From: Halobacillus halophilus
Lineage (GTDB): Bacteria > Bacillota > Bacilli > Bacillales > Halobacillaceae
Reading direction: 5' to 3'
Assembly (NCBI RefSeq): GCF_020171985.1
Contig: NZ_JAIVAL010000001.1
Location: 186,001 to 250,000 of the forward strand
Length of the DNA stretch: 64,000 bases
Position 1 is the first letter of the stretch; every line of letters starts with the position of its first letter. Below the pieces are notes generated by a model that saw only the letters and a list, made by a program, of their open reading frames with translations, ran no database searches and was not told the DNA's origin. Of the stretch, positions 49,223-58,402 are shown piece by piece. Both the position numbers and the translations under genes were made by a program.

Positions 49223-49307
49223 ACCGTTTTTGGCCACTCTTATATAGGCTTTTGTCACAGGTTTGGTTTTAAGTGCGTATGATGAATGGAAACGAGGAGG
49301 GATCCAT

Positions 49308-50246
49308 GTGCACTCACAAGCAAAAACAGCTAAGCCAGGAACAATTAACATTGTTCTAAATGATACGAAGCCTAAAGCTGTGCCCATCCAGCACGTTCGC
49401 CCTAAAGAGCAGCCTTTAACACCTTTTCGTAGAATTGATGATTTCTTTTCATCGATCGTGGGTCTTGGGGATTTGAAAGTTCGCATTAAAGAAATTTATG
49501 CTCAGGTATTAATTGCTCATAAACGGAAAGAACTAGGTTTAAAATCTGATCAACAGGTACTCCATATGGTTTATAAAGGAAACCCGGGTACAGGGAAAAC
49601 AACGATTGCCAGAATGGTAGCCCAGCTATTTTATGAAATTGAAGTGCTTGAGAAGGGTCATTTTATCGAAGTGGACCGCAGTGATCTTGTTGGAGAATAT
49701 ATAGGGCATACGGCCAAAAAAACAAAAGACTTAATCCATAAGGCACTCGGAGGCGTCCTCTTTATTGATGAAGCTTATTCTTTGGCAAGAGGCGGGGAAA
49801 AGGACTTCGGCAAGGAAGCTATTGATACGATAGTGAAATGCATGGAGGATCATCATAATCAATTCATTATTATTCTAGCGGGATATCCGGAAGAAATGGA
49901 TGATTTTCTGCAAATCAACCCGGGCTTAGCCTCCCGCTTTCCTATTCAATTATCTTTTTCGAATTACTCCGCCTCCGAATTAGCAGCTATTGCACACGGC
50001 ATGCTTCGTGATCGTGATTATTGTCTGACAGCTGACGCAGAAAGGAAATTATATCAGCATTTATCCTATGTTTGTTCCCGTAAAGCCGGTAATTTTTCAA
50101 ACGCTCGGTACGTACGCAATGTAATAGAAGAAGCCATACGCAAACACGCCTGGCGTGTAATTAGCAGTCCGAATCAAAAGAAAGAAGCATTAATGACTTT
50201 AGAAGCGGAAGATTTTTCGGTAACAAACTCATTCCCGTCCCCCTAA
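49308..50246 (+). CDS. spoVK: Stage V sporulation protein K, AAA ATPase
   Basis: SpoVK is a mother-cell AAA ATPase of the CbxX/CfxQ type needed for spore maturation. The 312-residue protein has Walker A GNPGTGKTTIAR near residue 91, Walker B GGVLFIDEAYSLA near 150 and the arginine region NPGLASRFPI near 205. The start is probably the GTG at 49308, 7 bases after GAGGAGG; an out-of-frame ATG at 49306 overlaps it. An in-frame TTG at 49263 lacks a good ribosome site. The gene follows hfq as in B. subtilis. Confidence 0.9.
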   Translation: MHSQAKTAKPGTINIVLNDTKPKAVPIQHVRPKEQPLTPFRRIDDFFSSIVGLGDLKVRIKEIYAQVLIAHKRKELGLKSDQQVLHMVYKGNPGTGKTTIARMVAQLFYEIEVLEKGHFIEVDRSDLVGEYIGHTAKKTKDLIHKALGGVLFIDEAYSLARGGEKDFGKEAIDTIVKCMEDHHNQFIIILAGYPEEMDDFLQINPGLASRFPIQLSFSNYSASELAAIAHGMLRDRDYCLTADAERKLYQHLSYVCSRKAGNFSNARYVRNVIEEAIRKHAWRVISSPNQKKEALMTLEAEDFSVTNSFPSP

Positions 50247-50326
50247 TGGTACCGTTATCTATCTGCGGTACTTTTTGGTATGATAGGAATGGAATCATTC
50301 AGGTATATAGAAAAGAAGGTGGATTT

Positions 50327-51562
50327 ATGCAAGGTAAAGAACGAGTGATCCTAGTAGCCAGAAAAGATCCTAACGAGGAAGAAGATCGCTTTCATTCCTC
50401 TCTAGAAGAACTCCAATCCTTAACGGAAACGGCTGATGGAGATGTCTGCAGAGTAATCACACAAAAAAGGGACCGGGTGCACCCGGCTACATATTTGGGT
50501 GAGGGGAAGTTAGAAGAGATTAAAGCGGCAGCTTTGGAAACAGAAGCTGAGTTAATAATCTTTAATGACGAGCTTACTCCGGGCCAGCTAAGGAATATTT
50601 CAGATAAAGTTGAACGACGAGTGCTTGACAGAAGTCAACTTATTTTAGATATATTCGCCAGCCGTGCCCGCACTAAGGAAGGTAAACTTCAGGTAGAATT
50701 AGCCCAGCTGCAGTACTTATTGCCTCGTCTGGCAGGGCAGGGTACAGAGCTTTCCCGATTGGGCGGAGGAATCGGAACACGTGGTCCAGGAGAGACAAAA
50801 CTCGAAACCGATCGCCGTCACATAAGACGCCGAATTGATGATATTAAGAAGCGTTTGAATTCTGTAGTCAAACAGAGGGAACAGTATCGCCAGCGTCGTA
50901 AAGAAAATAAGGCTTTTCAAATTGCGATTGTAGGTTATACCAACGCAGGGAAATCTACGTTTTTTAATCGTGTGACGGAAAGTGATTCATATGAAGAAAA
51001 TCTGTTGTTTGCTACTCTTGATCCTTTGACGAGACAAATGAGTCTTCCATCAGGATTTCAAGCCCTTATTTCCGATACTGTAGGTTTTATTCAAGACCTG
51101 CCGACTACCTTGATTGCTGCTTTCAGGTCCACACTTGAAGAGGTGACTGAAGCGGATTTTATTCTTCATATGGTGGATGCCTCTCACCCTGACCACCTGC
51201 AGCAGGAAAAAACAGTTCTGCGGCTGCTTGATGAATTAGGAGCAGGTCAGTTGCCAATGCTTACGGTCTATAACAAAAAGGACTTACTTCGTGAGGATTT
51301 TATCCCCGAAACTCATCCATCTTTAACCGTTAGTGTACACGACCGGATTGATTTGAAGAGGATCTTAGATAAGATAGAAATGGTCTTAAAGGAAGAGTGG
51401 CATGAATACGATGTGTTTATTCCTGCCTCAGAAGGAAAACGTCTGCAGCAATTCAAAAAATTCAGCATGATTACCAGCATGGATTTCTATGAAGATAAAG
51501 AGGGGTATGCTCTTCATGGATTCATACATCCGGACCATCCGCTGAAACACCAGATACTATAA
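50327..51562 (+). CDS. hflX: Ribosome-associated GTPase HflX
   Basis: HflX splits stalled or hibernating 70S ribosomes. The 411-residue protein has the HflX N-terminal domain (PATYLGEGKLEEI; IFNDELTPGQLRN), the glycine-rich LGGGIGTRGPGETKLETDRR near residue 150, a coiled segment, and the GTPase domain with GYTNAGKSTFFN near 202. ATG at 50327 follows GAAGGTGG. A TATGAT at 50279-50284 is a possible -10. It is the equivalent of B. subtilis ynbA. Confidence 0.95.
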   Translation: MQGKERVILVARKDPNEEEDRFHSSLEELQSLTETADGDVCRVITQKRDRVHPATYLGEGKLEEIKAAALETEAELIIFNDELTPGQLRNISDKVERRVLDRSQLILDIFASRARTKEGKLQVELAQLQYLLPRLAGQGTELSRLGGGIGTRGPGETKLETDRRHIRRRIDDIKKRLNSVVKQREQYRQRRKENKAFQIAIVGYTNAGKSTFFNRVTESDSYEENLLFATLDPLTRQMSLPSGFQALISDTVGFIQDLPTTLIAAFRSTLEEVTEADFILHMVDASHPDHLQQEKTVLRLLDELGAGQLPMLTVYNKKDLLREDFIPETHPSLTVSVHDRIDLKRILDKIEMVLKEEWHEYDVFIPASEGKRLQQFKKFSMITSMDFYEDKEGYALHGFIHPDHPLKHQIL

Positions 51563-51582
51563 AAAGTTAGGAAGACACCATC

Positions 51583-52839
51583 ATGAATATCGAAACCATT
51601 AAAATGAAAAGTGAACAAGAAATAGCACCCGAGCATAAACGAATTGATCAAATTGTTGAATTTAATCAGGAGAAAGTACTCCATGCTTTTCAAAAATTAA
51701 GGGTAAGTGATTCTCATTTTAACCCCACAACCGGCTATGGCTACGATGACTTTGGGAGAGATACACTTGAATCTCTATATGCAGAAATTTTTAAGGCAGA
51801 GGACGCCCTTGTCCGGCCGCAATTAATTTCAGGTACCCATGCGATTACGACTTCTTTATTTGGCGTTCTTCGGCCCGGGGATGAGCTTTTATACATCACT
51901 GGGGATCCCTACGACACTCTCAGGGATGTTATAGGGACAGGGCGGAAAAAGGACATGGGATCGCTTAGAGATTTTGGGATTTCTTATCAGTCCATACCGT
52001 TAACCAAGGATGGGGATTTTCAGGTTGAGGAAATTCTTTCGTCCATCTCTTCTGCTACGAAGATGGTAGGAATTCAGCGATCCAAAGGCTATGAAGATCG
52101 ACCATCGTTCACTATTAAACATATTACTTCTATCATCGAACAAATCAGGGAAGTGAAAGAGGATATTATTATTTTTGTTGATAACTGTTACGGAGAGTTC
52201 GTTGAAATAAAAGAACCCCTTGAAGCAGGAGCTGATTTAATCGCCGGGTCATTAATTAAAAACCCCGGAGGCGGAATTGCTAGAATGGGAGGTTACATAG
52301 CCGGTAAGGAAGAACTGATTGAACTATGCAGCTACCGTTTAACGGCTCCTGGATTAGGCAAAGAAACGGGAGCGAGCCTTAATAGCCTTCAAGAAATGTA
52401 TCAAGGCATATTTCTAGCACCTCATGTAGTAGGAGAAGCACTAAAGGGAGCGGTGTTTACGGCTCATTTTCTTAGCCTGCTTGGTTTTGACACGAACCCT
52501 GCATATAATGCTGCACGGACTGATTTAATTCAGTCTGTGAATTTTGATTCAGCTGAGCAAATGATTCGATTTTGCCAGTCCATTCAACGTGCTTCTCCGG
52601 TAAATTCGCATGTTAGTCCAGAGCCTAGCCCAATGCCTGGATATGATGATCATGTCATCATGGCTGCGGGTACATTTATCCAGGGGGCTAGTCTTGAGCT
52701 CACGGCCGACGGCCCTATAAGACCTCCATATACGGCTTTTATCCAAGGCGGGCTAACCTATTCTCACGTAAAGATAGCTGTAACTGCAGCAATTAAACGT
52801 CTTATGGAAGAGGGGTATGTGAAGGTTAGTTCACCCTGA
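51583..52839 (+). CDS. ynbB: PLP-dependent methionine gamma-lyase family protein YnbB
   Basis: This 418-residue protein belongs to the PF06838 group (once called aluminium-resistance proteins), a branch of PLP fold-type I enzymes related to cystathionine/methionine lyases. It shows GYGYDDFGRDTLE near residue 48, VDNCYGEFVE near 200 and the likely PLP lysine in AGSLIKNPGGGIA near 225. The substrate is not established. It lies between hflX and glnR, as in B. subtilis. Confidence 0.92.
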   Translation: MNIETIKMKSEQEIAPEHKRIDQIVEFNQEKVLHAFQKLRVSDSHFNPTTGYGYDDFGRDTLESLYAEIFKAEDALVRPQLISGTHAITTSLFGVLRPGDELLYITGDPYDTLRDVIGTGRKKDMGSLRDFGISYQSIPLTKDGDFQVEEILSSISSATKMVGIQRSKGYEDRPSFTIKHITSIIEQIREVKEDIIIFVDNCYGEFVEIKEPLEAGADLIAGSLIKNPGGGIARMGGYIAGKEELIELCSYRLTAPGLGKETGASLNSLQEMYQGIFLAPHVVGEALKGAVFTAHFLSLLGFDTNPAYNAARTDLIQSVNFDSAEQMIRFCQSIQRASPVNSHVSPEPSPMPGYDDHVIMAAGTFIQGASLELTADGPIRPPYTAFIQGGLTYSHVKIAVTAAIKRLMEEGYVKVSSP

Positions 52840-52883
52840 AAATGAGAGGTTTTCTTACCTTATTTACTATATCAATATATATG

Positions 52884-52900
52884 TGTGAACATTCCTCACA
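52884..52900. promoter_or_regulatory. GlnR/TnrA operator
   Basis: TGTGA-N7-TCACA matches the nitrogen-regulator consensus TGTnA-N7-TnACA perfectly. It ends five bases before the -35 box of the glnRA promoter, so bound GlnR should repress its own operon under nitrogen excess. Confidence 0.85.
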
Positions 52901-52904
52901 TATG

Positions 52905-52932
52905 TTGACATATCCTCTACTTATCGTATAAT
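52905..52932 (+). promoter_or_regulatory. glnRA promoter
   Basis: TTGACA at 52905-52910 and TATAAT at 52927-52932 are both perfect consensus with 16-bp spacing, adjacent to the GlnR operator and 36 bases before glnR. Confidence 0.85.
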
Positions 52933-52968
52933 TAAAGCAGTATCATTCTTATGGGGAGGTGGCACACG

Positions 52969-53373
52969 ATGAGTGATGAGATTCGTCGTTCCATGCCGTT
53001 GTTCCCGATGGGGATTGTTCAATCACTGACAGACCTTTCTGCCCGGCAGATCCGTTATTATGAGCAGCACCAGCTAGTACAACCTGCCCGTTCAGAAGGG
53101 AACCGCCGGCTGTTTTCATTCAATGATGTAGATCGACTGCTGGAAATTAAAGACCTCATTGAACAAGGCGTTAATATGGCAGGGATAAAGCAGGTTCTTA
53201 AGCTGACAGATCAGCCGGAGAACGAGGTATACGACGAGAAGCGAGTCGAGGAAGTTCATAGTGAACTAACAGAGAAAGAACTGCGTCGTATGCTGCAGCA
53301 AGAACTTTTCACCGCGGGAAGGCAAGGTAAACTTGGAATTAGGCAGGGGGAATTATCTAGATTCTTCCATTAA
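52969..53373 (+). CDS. glnR: Glutamine synthetase repressor GlnR
   Basis: This 134-residue MerR-type regulator matches GlnR throughout: [13 protein letters not shown] at the start, [14 protein letters not shown] and [19 protein letters not shown] in the winged helix, and [13 protein letters not shown] in the dimer helix. GlnR represses glnRA and other nitrogen genes when feedback-inhibited glutamine synthetase acts as its co-repressor. I start it at the ATG at 52969 (GGGGAGGTGG upstream); the ATG at 52951 lies ahead of this site. Confidence 0.97.
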   Translation: MSDEIRRSMPLFPMGIVQSLTDLSARQIRYYEQHQLVQPARSEGNRRLFSFNDVDRLLEIKDLIEQGVNMAGIKQVLKLTDQPENEVYDEKRVEEVHSELTEKELRRMLQQELFTAGRQGKLGIRQGELSRFFH

Positions 53374-53398
53374 ATTGTGTTGAGAGGAGACTGGAACT

Positions 53399-54730
53399 AT
53401 GGGGTTAACGAAAGAAGAAATTTACAAGAAACTTGATGAGGAAAATGTCCGTTTTATTCGATTGCAGTTTACGGATATGCTTGGGACTATCAAAAATGTC
53501 GAAATTCCGCTAAGTCAATTGGATAAGGCTTTAGAGGGTATGATGATGTTTGATGGTTCATCTATTGAAGGGTTCGTACGCATCGAGGAATCTGACATGT
53601 ACTTAGTACCAGATCTGGATACATTCGTGGTTTTTCCTTGGACATCTGAAAAAGGAAAAGTAGCCCGCTTCATTTGTGATATTTACAACCCGGACAAGAC
53701 ACCTTTTGAAGGGTGCCCGCGTTATAACTTAAAACGTAATATTAAAAAAATGGAGAAGCTTGGTTTTTCAGCGTTTAACATAGGAACAGAACCTGAATTC
53801 TTTTTGTTTAAGCTGGACGAAAAAGGCGAACCAACGATGGAGCTGAACGACAAAGGCGGTTATTTCGACCTTGCGCCAACTGATTTAGGTGAAAATTGCC
53901 GACGGGATATTGTGCTTGAACTTGAAGAAATCGGATTTGAAATAGAAGCTTCCCACCATGAAGTAGCGCCTGGCCAGCACGAAATTGATTTTAAATATTC
54001 CGATGCTGTGAAACACTGTGATGATATTCAGACATTTAAACTAGTTGTAAAAACGATCGCTCGTCAGCACGGTCTTCACGCTACTTTCATGCCTAAACCT
54101 TTATTTGGTGTGAACGGGTCGGGAATGCATGCAAACATGTCATTGTTTAATGAGGATGGAAATGCCTTTTATGATAAAAACGGTGATAAAGAATTATCCG
54201 AAATCGCTTATCAGTTTACAGCTGGTATCATTAAACATGCCACAAACTTCACAGCGATTACAAACCCTACGGTAAATTCTTACAAACGTCTAGTGCCTGG
54301 TTACGAAGCACCTTGCTATGTTGCCTGGTCCGGCCAGAACCGCAGTCCGCTTGTACGCGTTCCTACCTCTCGTGGGTTAAGTACTCGTATAGAGGTAAGA
54401 AGTGTAGACCCTGCCGCAAACCCATATATGGCAATGTCTGTACTTTTAGCTGCAGGTCTTGACGGTGTGGAAAATAAATTGAAAGCCCCAACTCCTGTTG
54501 ACCGCAACATTTATGTTATGAATAAGAAAGAACGTGAAGCACACGGCATTAAAGACCTGCCTGCCACGCTTTACAATGCACTGGAAGAATTGCAGGAAGA
54601 TCCAATTATGGTCGAAGCTCTTGGCGAGCACCTGTTTGAACACTTTATTGAAGCGAAAGAAATTGAATGGGATATGTTCCGTACGCAAGTACATCCTTGG
54701 GAGCGCGAACAATATCTACAAACATATTAA
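53399..54730 (+). CDS. glnA: Glutamine synthetase type I
   Basis: GlnA condenses ammonia and glutamate to glutamine and in Bacillus also signals nitrogen state to GlnR. The 443-residue protein has the GSI-alpha pattern: [19 protein letters not shown] near residue 45 (with the regulatory Arg of this subgroup), [15 protein letters not shown] near 130, the ATP motif [12 protein letters not shown] near 230 and [17 protein letters not shown] near 293. No adenylylation loop of the GSI-beta type is evident. It follows glnR after 25 bases. Confidence 0.98.
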   Translation: MGLTKEEIYKKLDEENVRFIRLQFTDMLGTIKNVEIPLSQLDKALEGMMMFDGSSIEGFVRIEESDMYLVPDLDTFVVFPWTSEKGKVARFICDIYNPDKTPFEGCPRYNLKRNIKKMEKLGFSAFNIGTEPEFFLFKLDEKGEPTMELNDKGGYFDLAPTDLGENCRRDIVLELEEIGFEIEASHHEVAPGQHEIDFKYSDAVKHCDDIQTFKLVVKTIARQHGLHATFMPKPLFGVNGSGMHANMSLFNEDGNAFYDKNGDKELSEIAYQFTAGIIKHATNFTAITNPTVNSYKRLVPGYEAPCYVAWSGQNRSPLVRVPTSRGLSTRIEVRSVDPAANPYMAMSVLLAAGLDGVENKLKAPTPVDRNIYVMNKKEREAHGIKDLPATLYNALEELQEDPIMVEALGEHLFEHFIEAKEIEWDMFRTQVHPWEREQYLQTY

Positions 54731-54741
54731 ACCTCATCAAG

Positions 54742-54768
54742 CCCTGACGCTGAAGCGTCAGGGTTTTT
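54742..54768 (+). terminator. glnA terminator
   Basis: CCCTGACGCT and AGCGTCAGGG form a perfect 10-bp stem with a two-base loop, followed by TTTTT. Confidence 0.9.
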
Positions 54769-54774
54769 CATATA

Positions 54775-55212
54775 TCAAGGGACTAGAAGTTAGAAGTTCT
54801 ATCCTTATACCTCACACCAACTTCAATCGAAAATTATATTTTTACGTTAATACTAAACTCACCCGTTCTACATAGCCTATGGCAGAATATTGTATTTATT
54901 AAATTAGTGAGAATATACATATAGAGTTTTTCAATAACAACCAGTGTTCTCTTAAATTTATAGGGAGTGCTTGGTAAGTTTGATGATGAATGAGATTTAA
55001 AAATCCTTTATTTTAATATCCGGGATAATCGATAGTCCTCAGAAGATTTGTCCTTCAATTAGTTAGCAGAGGCATGCTGAAAATCCCCTCGAAAAATTGG
55101 ATAATTAAAAGTGGCGTCTATCCAAAACGACATTGTTCATTATGTCTAACTCCTTGCTGAATTTTACTATAAAAATAAGCAAAACCATATACACAACCCA
55201 CTTTTAAGTGTA
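54775..55212. other. Gene-free AT-rich stretch after glnA
   Basis: About 440 bases without an open frame that has a ribosome site or recognisable protein. No RNA gene or repeat was identified. It separates the core glnRA operon from an accessory-looking HTH gene and may be a remnant of inserted DNA. Confidence 0.5.
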
Positions 55213-55271
55213 TTGCAACACGTGTTGTGTTATGATTTATATACAACAATTGATTTGTTAGGGGATGTAGA
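55213..55271 (+). promoter_or_regulatory. Promoter/operator region of the HTH gene with CAACACGTGTTG palindrome
   Basis: A perfect 12-bp palindrome CAACACGTGTTG (55216-55227) lies four bases before TATGAT (55231-55236), a plausible -10. A second imperfect inverted repeat (ACAACA...TGTTA) follows at 55243-55260, just before the ribosome site GGGGATG. The layout suggests repression, possibly by the encoded protein. Confidence 0.4.
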
Positions 55272-55820
55272 ATGGAACAATACACTGTCGACCAAGCACT
55301 GGAAAAGTTAATCCAATATAAAATTACGACACATAAGGAGAGCCTTCGACGGTGGCTGAGAAATGGCACTATTAAAGGCGTAGAACCTGCGACACGAAAG
55401 GACGGCTGGCGAATTAATAAAGATGATCTATGGTCGTTCATCGAGGAACGTACACTGGTCAAAGAATCAAAAGAATCAAATGCAACAAATGTTGTGAAAG
55501 AAGATGATGCTCGAGAATTTTATAGAGCTGAAATGTGGTGGGAAATTGCTCGCAAAAATATGTTTGAAGGATCTGTAGAAGTTAAAAAAACGGACGTACG
55601 CTCCTGTATTAAACAAAAAAATTATTCTGAAAAGTTTGAAATTTATATTTGGAATAGGATTACTGAGCATACCTGGCAAGCTACGCCTCGCATCTTTTAT
55701 TTGCATGATGCTTTTCTTTTCAGCAGCCAGCGTATAAAAATGGATACTCATTATAAAGAGCGTAAAGAACAGATATTATTCGCTTTAATTGATTACTTAA
55801 GGAATAACGGTATGAAGTAA
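55272..55820 (+). CDS. Excisionase-like HTH protein, accessory
   Basis: This 182-residue protein starts with an HTH of the excisionase/MerR-like type (TTHKESLRRWLRNGTIKG, then WRINKDDLWSFIEER) and a C-terminal half of unknown fold rich in aromatic residues (MWWEIARKNMFEG; PRIFYLHDAFLF). Proteins of this shape occur on plasmids and integrative elements of Bacillaceae, so transfer is possible. It sits alone between glnA and lexA, where I recall no B. subtilis counterpart. Function unknown. Confidence 0.75.
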   Translation: MEQYTVDQALEKLIQYKITTHKESLRRWLRNGTIKGVEPATRKDGWRINKDDLWSFIEERTLVKESKESNATNVVKEDDAREFYRAEMWWEIARKNMFEGSVEVKKTDVRSCIKQKNYSEKFEIYIWNRITEHTWQATPRIFYLHDAFLFSSQRIKMDTHYKERKEQILFALIDYLRNNGMK

Positions 55821-55844
55821 ATAAATGGATAGAATGATACAAAC

Positions 55845-55874
55845 AAAAAAAGCCCTTTTAATTAAGGGCTTTTA
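55845..55874. terminator. Bidirectional terminator
   Basis: AGCCCTT and AAGGGCT pair around TTAATT within a longer near-palindrome with A and T runs on its two sides. It serves both the HTH gene and the small minus-strand gene that converges on it. Confidence 0.8.
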
Positions 55875-55898
55875 CTATCTCTAGATTATAGGAAGTTC

Positions 55899-56042
55899 CT
55901 ATTTAAATATCTTACGAATTAGCTTTCCGCTGACTTTACCTGCAGCTCTTCTGCTGACTCGCTGGCCAATTCGGTTATGACGAACAGCATCCACATCGTT
56001 CCAGATTCTAAGGATTTTTGAGAGTTTTGACTTTAATCCCAT
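55899..56042 (-). CDS. 47-residue basic protein of unknown function
   Basis: A short minus-strand frame opens with ATG at 56042 behind AAGGAG at eight bases and stops at 55899-55901. The product is very basic (14 Lys/Arg in 47 residues), with IGQRVSRRAAGKVSGK as its most marked segment. Good ribosome site, a private terminator and absence of overlap support it as a gene. It resembles no family I can name. A nucleic-acid- or membrane-binding peptide is possible but not shown. Confidence 0.6.
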   Translation of the reverse strand: MGLKSKLSKILRIWNDVDAVRHNRIGQRVSRRAAGKVSGKLIRKIFK

Positions 56043-56243
56043 ATTACTCAACTCCTTATCTATTATTAATCATGCTTTAAGGATGACCTTAACTTCGGTA
56101 AACCGTTTGAATTTACGTACCCTGAATCAAACATTTGGTAAACCATCTCTTTTTAAGGAAACTCAACCTTACTGTAGAGGAAGAACGGAACAGGAACTTA
56201 TTTTTAAAATTACTCTTCAGCAGTACTTAATAGAAAAAGGCGC

Positions 56244-56279
56244 AAAAAAAGGGCAGCTCTTAAGAGCTGCCCTTTTTAT
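56244..56279. terminator. lexA terminator
   Basis: The perfect palindrome from 56251 to 56272 (GGGCAGCTCTT and AAGAGCTGCCC) has A residues before it and T residues after it, so it works in both directions. It ends lexA on the minus strand. Confidence 0.87.
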
Positions 56280-56283
56280 TTAA

Positions 56284-56907
56284 TTAATGAACAGTACGAT
56301 AAAGACCTACTACCCGTCCTAAAATCGATACGTCATTCAGAAGAATAGGTTCCATCGTAGCGTTTTCAGGCTGCAGGCGGATATGGTTTCTCTCTTTAAA
56401 GAAGCGCTTAACTGTAGCTTCCTCATCCTCAGTCATGGCTACTACAATGTCGCCGTTCTGAGCAGTCTGCTGCTGTCTTACAATTACCATGTCACCATCC
56501 AGAATACCAGCTTCTATCATACTTTCACCTTGTACTACAAGCACAAACGTATTATCGTCCGTACCGGCTAAAGAGTCCGGAAGGGGCACGTATTCTTCAA
56601 TATTCTCTACTGCGGTGATCGGAGAACCAGCTGTAACTTTACCAATGACAGGTGCATAGGAGGCTTCGCTTCTAGGAATACTGTGATCTTCCTCTAACTC
56701 TATCACTTCAATAGCTCTTGGTTTAGTAGGGTCTCTTCGAATGTACCCCTTTTTTTCTAAACGGGATAGATGGCCGTGAACCGTTGAACTGGATGCCAGG
56801 CCAACGGATTGACCGATCTCGCGGACCGAAGGCGGATAACCTTTCATAATGACTTGCTCTTTAATAAAATCTAATATTTCCTGTTGCCTCTTTGAAAGTT
56901 TACTCAT
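56284..56907 (-). CDS. lexA: SOS repressor LexA
   Basis: LexA represses DNA damage genes and cleaves itself when RecA filaments form. The 207-residue protein has a winged helix with [20 protein letters not shown], the Ala-Gly cleavage site at about residues 93-94 (KVTAGSP), the catalytic Ser near 129 (QGESMIEAG) and Lys near 167 (EATVKRFF). It is divergent from the SOS operon that begins with a membrane micropeptide. A LexA box at 56971-56984 overlaps its own probable promoter. Confidence 0.98.
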   Translation of the reverse strand: MSKLSKRQQEILDFIKEQVIMKGYPPSVREIGQSVGLASSSTVHGHLSRLEKKGYIRRDPTKPRAIEVIELEEDHSIPRSEASYAPVIGKVTAGSPITAVENIEEYVPLPDSLAGTDDNTFVLVVQGESMIEAGILDGDMVIVRQQQTAQNGDIVVAMTEDEEATVKRFFKERNHIRLQPENATMEPILLNDVSILGRVVGLYRTVH

Positions 56908-56970
56908 AGATTTACACCTCGTACATAGGATTTATAGTAACCACATTGTACCATGCTTACTTAAATAATA

Positions 56971-56984
56971 CAAACAAGCGTTCG
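56971..56984. promoter_or_regulatory. LexA box 1 (lexA side)
   Basis: CAAAC-AAGC-GTTCG differs from CGAAC-N4-GTTCG at one position. Read on the minus strand it overlaps the region of a TTTGTA...TACAAT promoter with an extended -10 (TGGTACAAT), which would drive lexA. Confidence 0.7.
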
Positions 56985-56994
56985 AAAAACCAGG

Positions 56995-57022
56995 TTGACA
57001 AGAACTATTGTTCGTATATAAT
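56995..57022 (+). promoter_or_regulatory. SOS operon promoter with embedded LexA box 2
   Basis: TTGACA at 56995-57000 and TATAAT at 57017-57022, both perfect and 16 bases apart, enclose the LexA box AGAACTATTGTTCG at 57001-57014 (one deviation from consensus). Repressor bound here would block polymerase directly. Confidence 0.88.
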
Positions 57023-57037
57023 AGGTATTAGAAAAAG

Positions 57038-57067
57038 CGAACATTAGTTCTTAAGAACGTTCGTTCC
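57038..57067. promoter_or_regulatory. LexA boxes 3 and 4
   Basis: CGAACATTAGTTCT at 57038-57051 and AGAACGTTCGTTCC at 57054-57067 each match the LexA consensus with one or two deviations. They lie just downstream of the promoter and end 19 bases before the micropeptide start, making four boxes in about 100 bases. Confidence 0.82.
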
Positions 57068-57086
57068 TAAATTGGAGGGTCTAATC

Positions 57087-57182
57087 ATGTTCAACAAACT
57101 GTCAAAGCTTGATATCACGTACCTTGTACTGTTTATCGCAAGTTTAGCCTTTCTTTACTTTTCAATGGTCTCCATTGGATAA
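57087..57182 (+). CDS. SOS-controlled 31-residue membrane micropeptide (yneA position)
   Basis: ATG at 57087, 8 bases after GGAGGG, opens 31 codons to a TAA at 57180-57182. The product has a short charged start (MFNKLSKLD) and a single hydrophobic helix over about residues 10-30 (ITYLVLFIASLAFLYFSMV). In B. subtilis this slot holds yneA, a cell-division inhibitor of about 105 residues with a membrane helix and a LysM domain; only the membrane part could correspond. It may inhibit division or act on the membrane like small SOS peptides such as TisB; both are inference. Confidence 0.65.
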   Translation: MFNKLSKLDITYLVLFIASLAFLYFSMVSIG

Positions 57183-57214
57183 TCTATTATATGCTTAATA
57201 AGTACACTTAATAG

Positions 57215-57895
<681 letters not shown>

Positions 57896-57990
57896 ATAAA
57901 TGACAAGGGTCACGTGGCCTCTTGTCTTTTTCTTGTTCACACATGAATCGATCCTGTAAGTCACAATATAAATATAAAGGGGTATGATCT

Positions 57991-58224
57991 ATGTTATCTA
58001 AAGAAAAGATTGATCGTATAAATGAACTGGCTAATAAATCAAAACAAGAGGAATTAACTGCCAAGGAAAAAGAAGAACAACAGGAGTTAAGACAGGAATA
58101 CTTGAAAAATGTTCGTAAATCCTTTAAGAACCAGTTAAAAGGTGTTACTGTTATTGACCCTGAAGGAAAAGATGTGACACCTAAGAAATTAAGAGAAATG
58201 CAGGAAAACGAAAAGAAAAATTGA
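57991..58224 (+). CDS. ynzC: DUF896 family protein YnzC
   Basis: This 77-residue helical protein has the DUF896 pattern: IDRINELANKSKQEELTAKE, then EQQELRQEYLKNVR and the VIDPEG turn. YnzC is the third gene of the lexA-linked SOS operon in B. subtilis; its function is unknown. ATG at 57991 follows AAAGGGGT. A terminator ends the unit. Confidence 0.93.
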   Translation: MLSKEKIDRINELANKSKQEELTAKEKEEQQELRQEYLKNVRKSFKNQLKGVTVIDPEGKDVTPKKLREMQENEKKN

Positions 58225-58229
58225 GTTTT

Positions 58230-58264
58230 AAATCCGTACAGCTTATGTACGGATTTATTTTGTT
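58230..58264 (+). terminator. SOS operon terminator
   Basis: AAATCCGTAC and GTACGGATTT form a perfect 10-bp stem with a seven-base loop, followed by ATTTTGTTT. Confidence 0.8.
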
Positions 58265-58402
58265 TAAGAAACCCTTTTCAGGGAAAAATTAATTTAAGTA
58301 CTGGGATTTTTTGAAATATTGCCCCTGTGCTTGTTTCAAACCTAAATTCATTATAGGATAATACTTGTACATATTTTCGAAAAAGAAAGGGGAAAGACGA
58401 TT

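Noticed and set aside
56083-56283. A 66-codon frame ending at the lexA terminator
   Set aside because: No ribosome site; the last codons are formed by the terminator palindrome itself.
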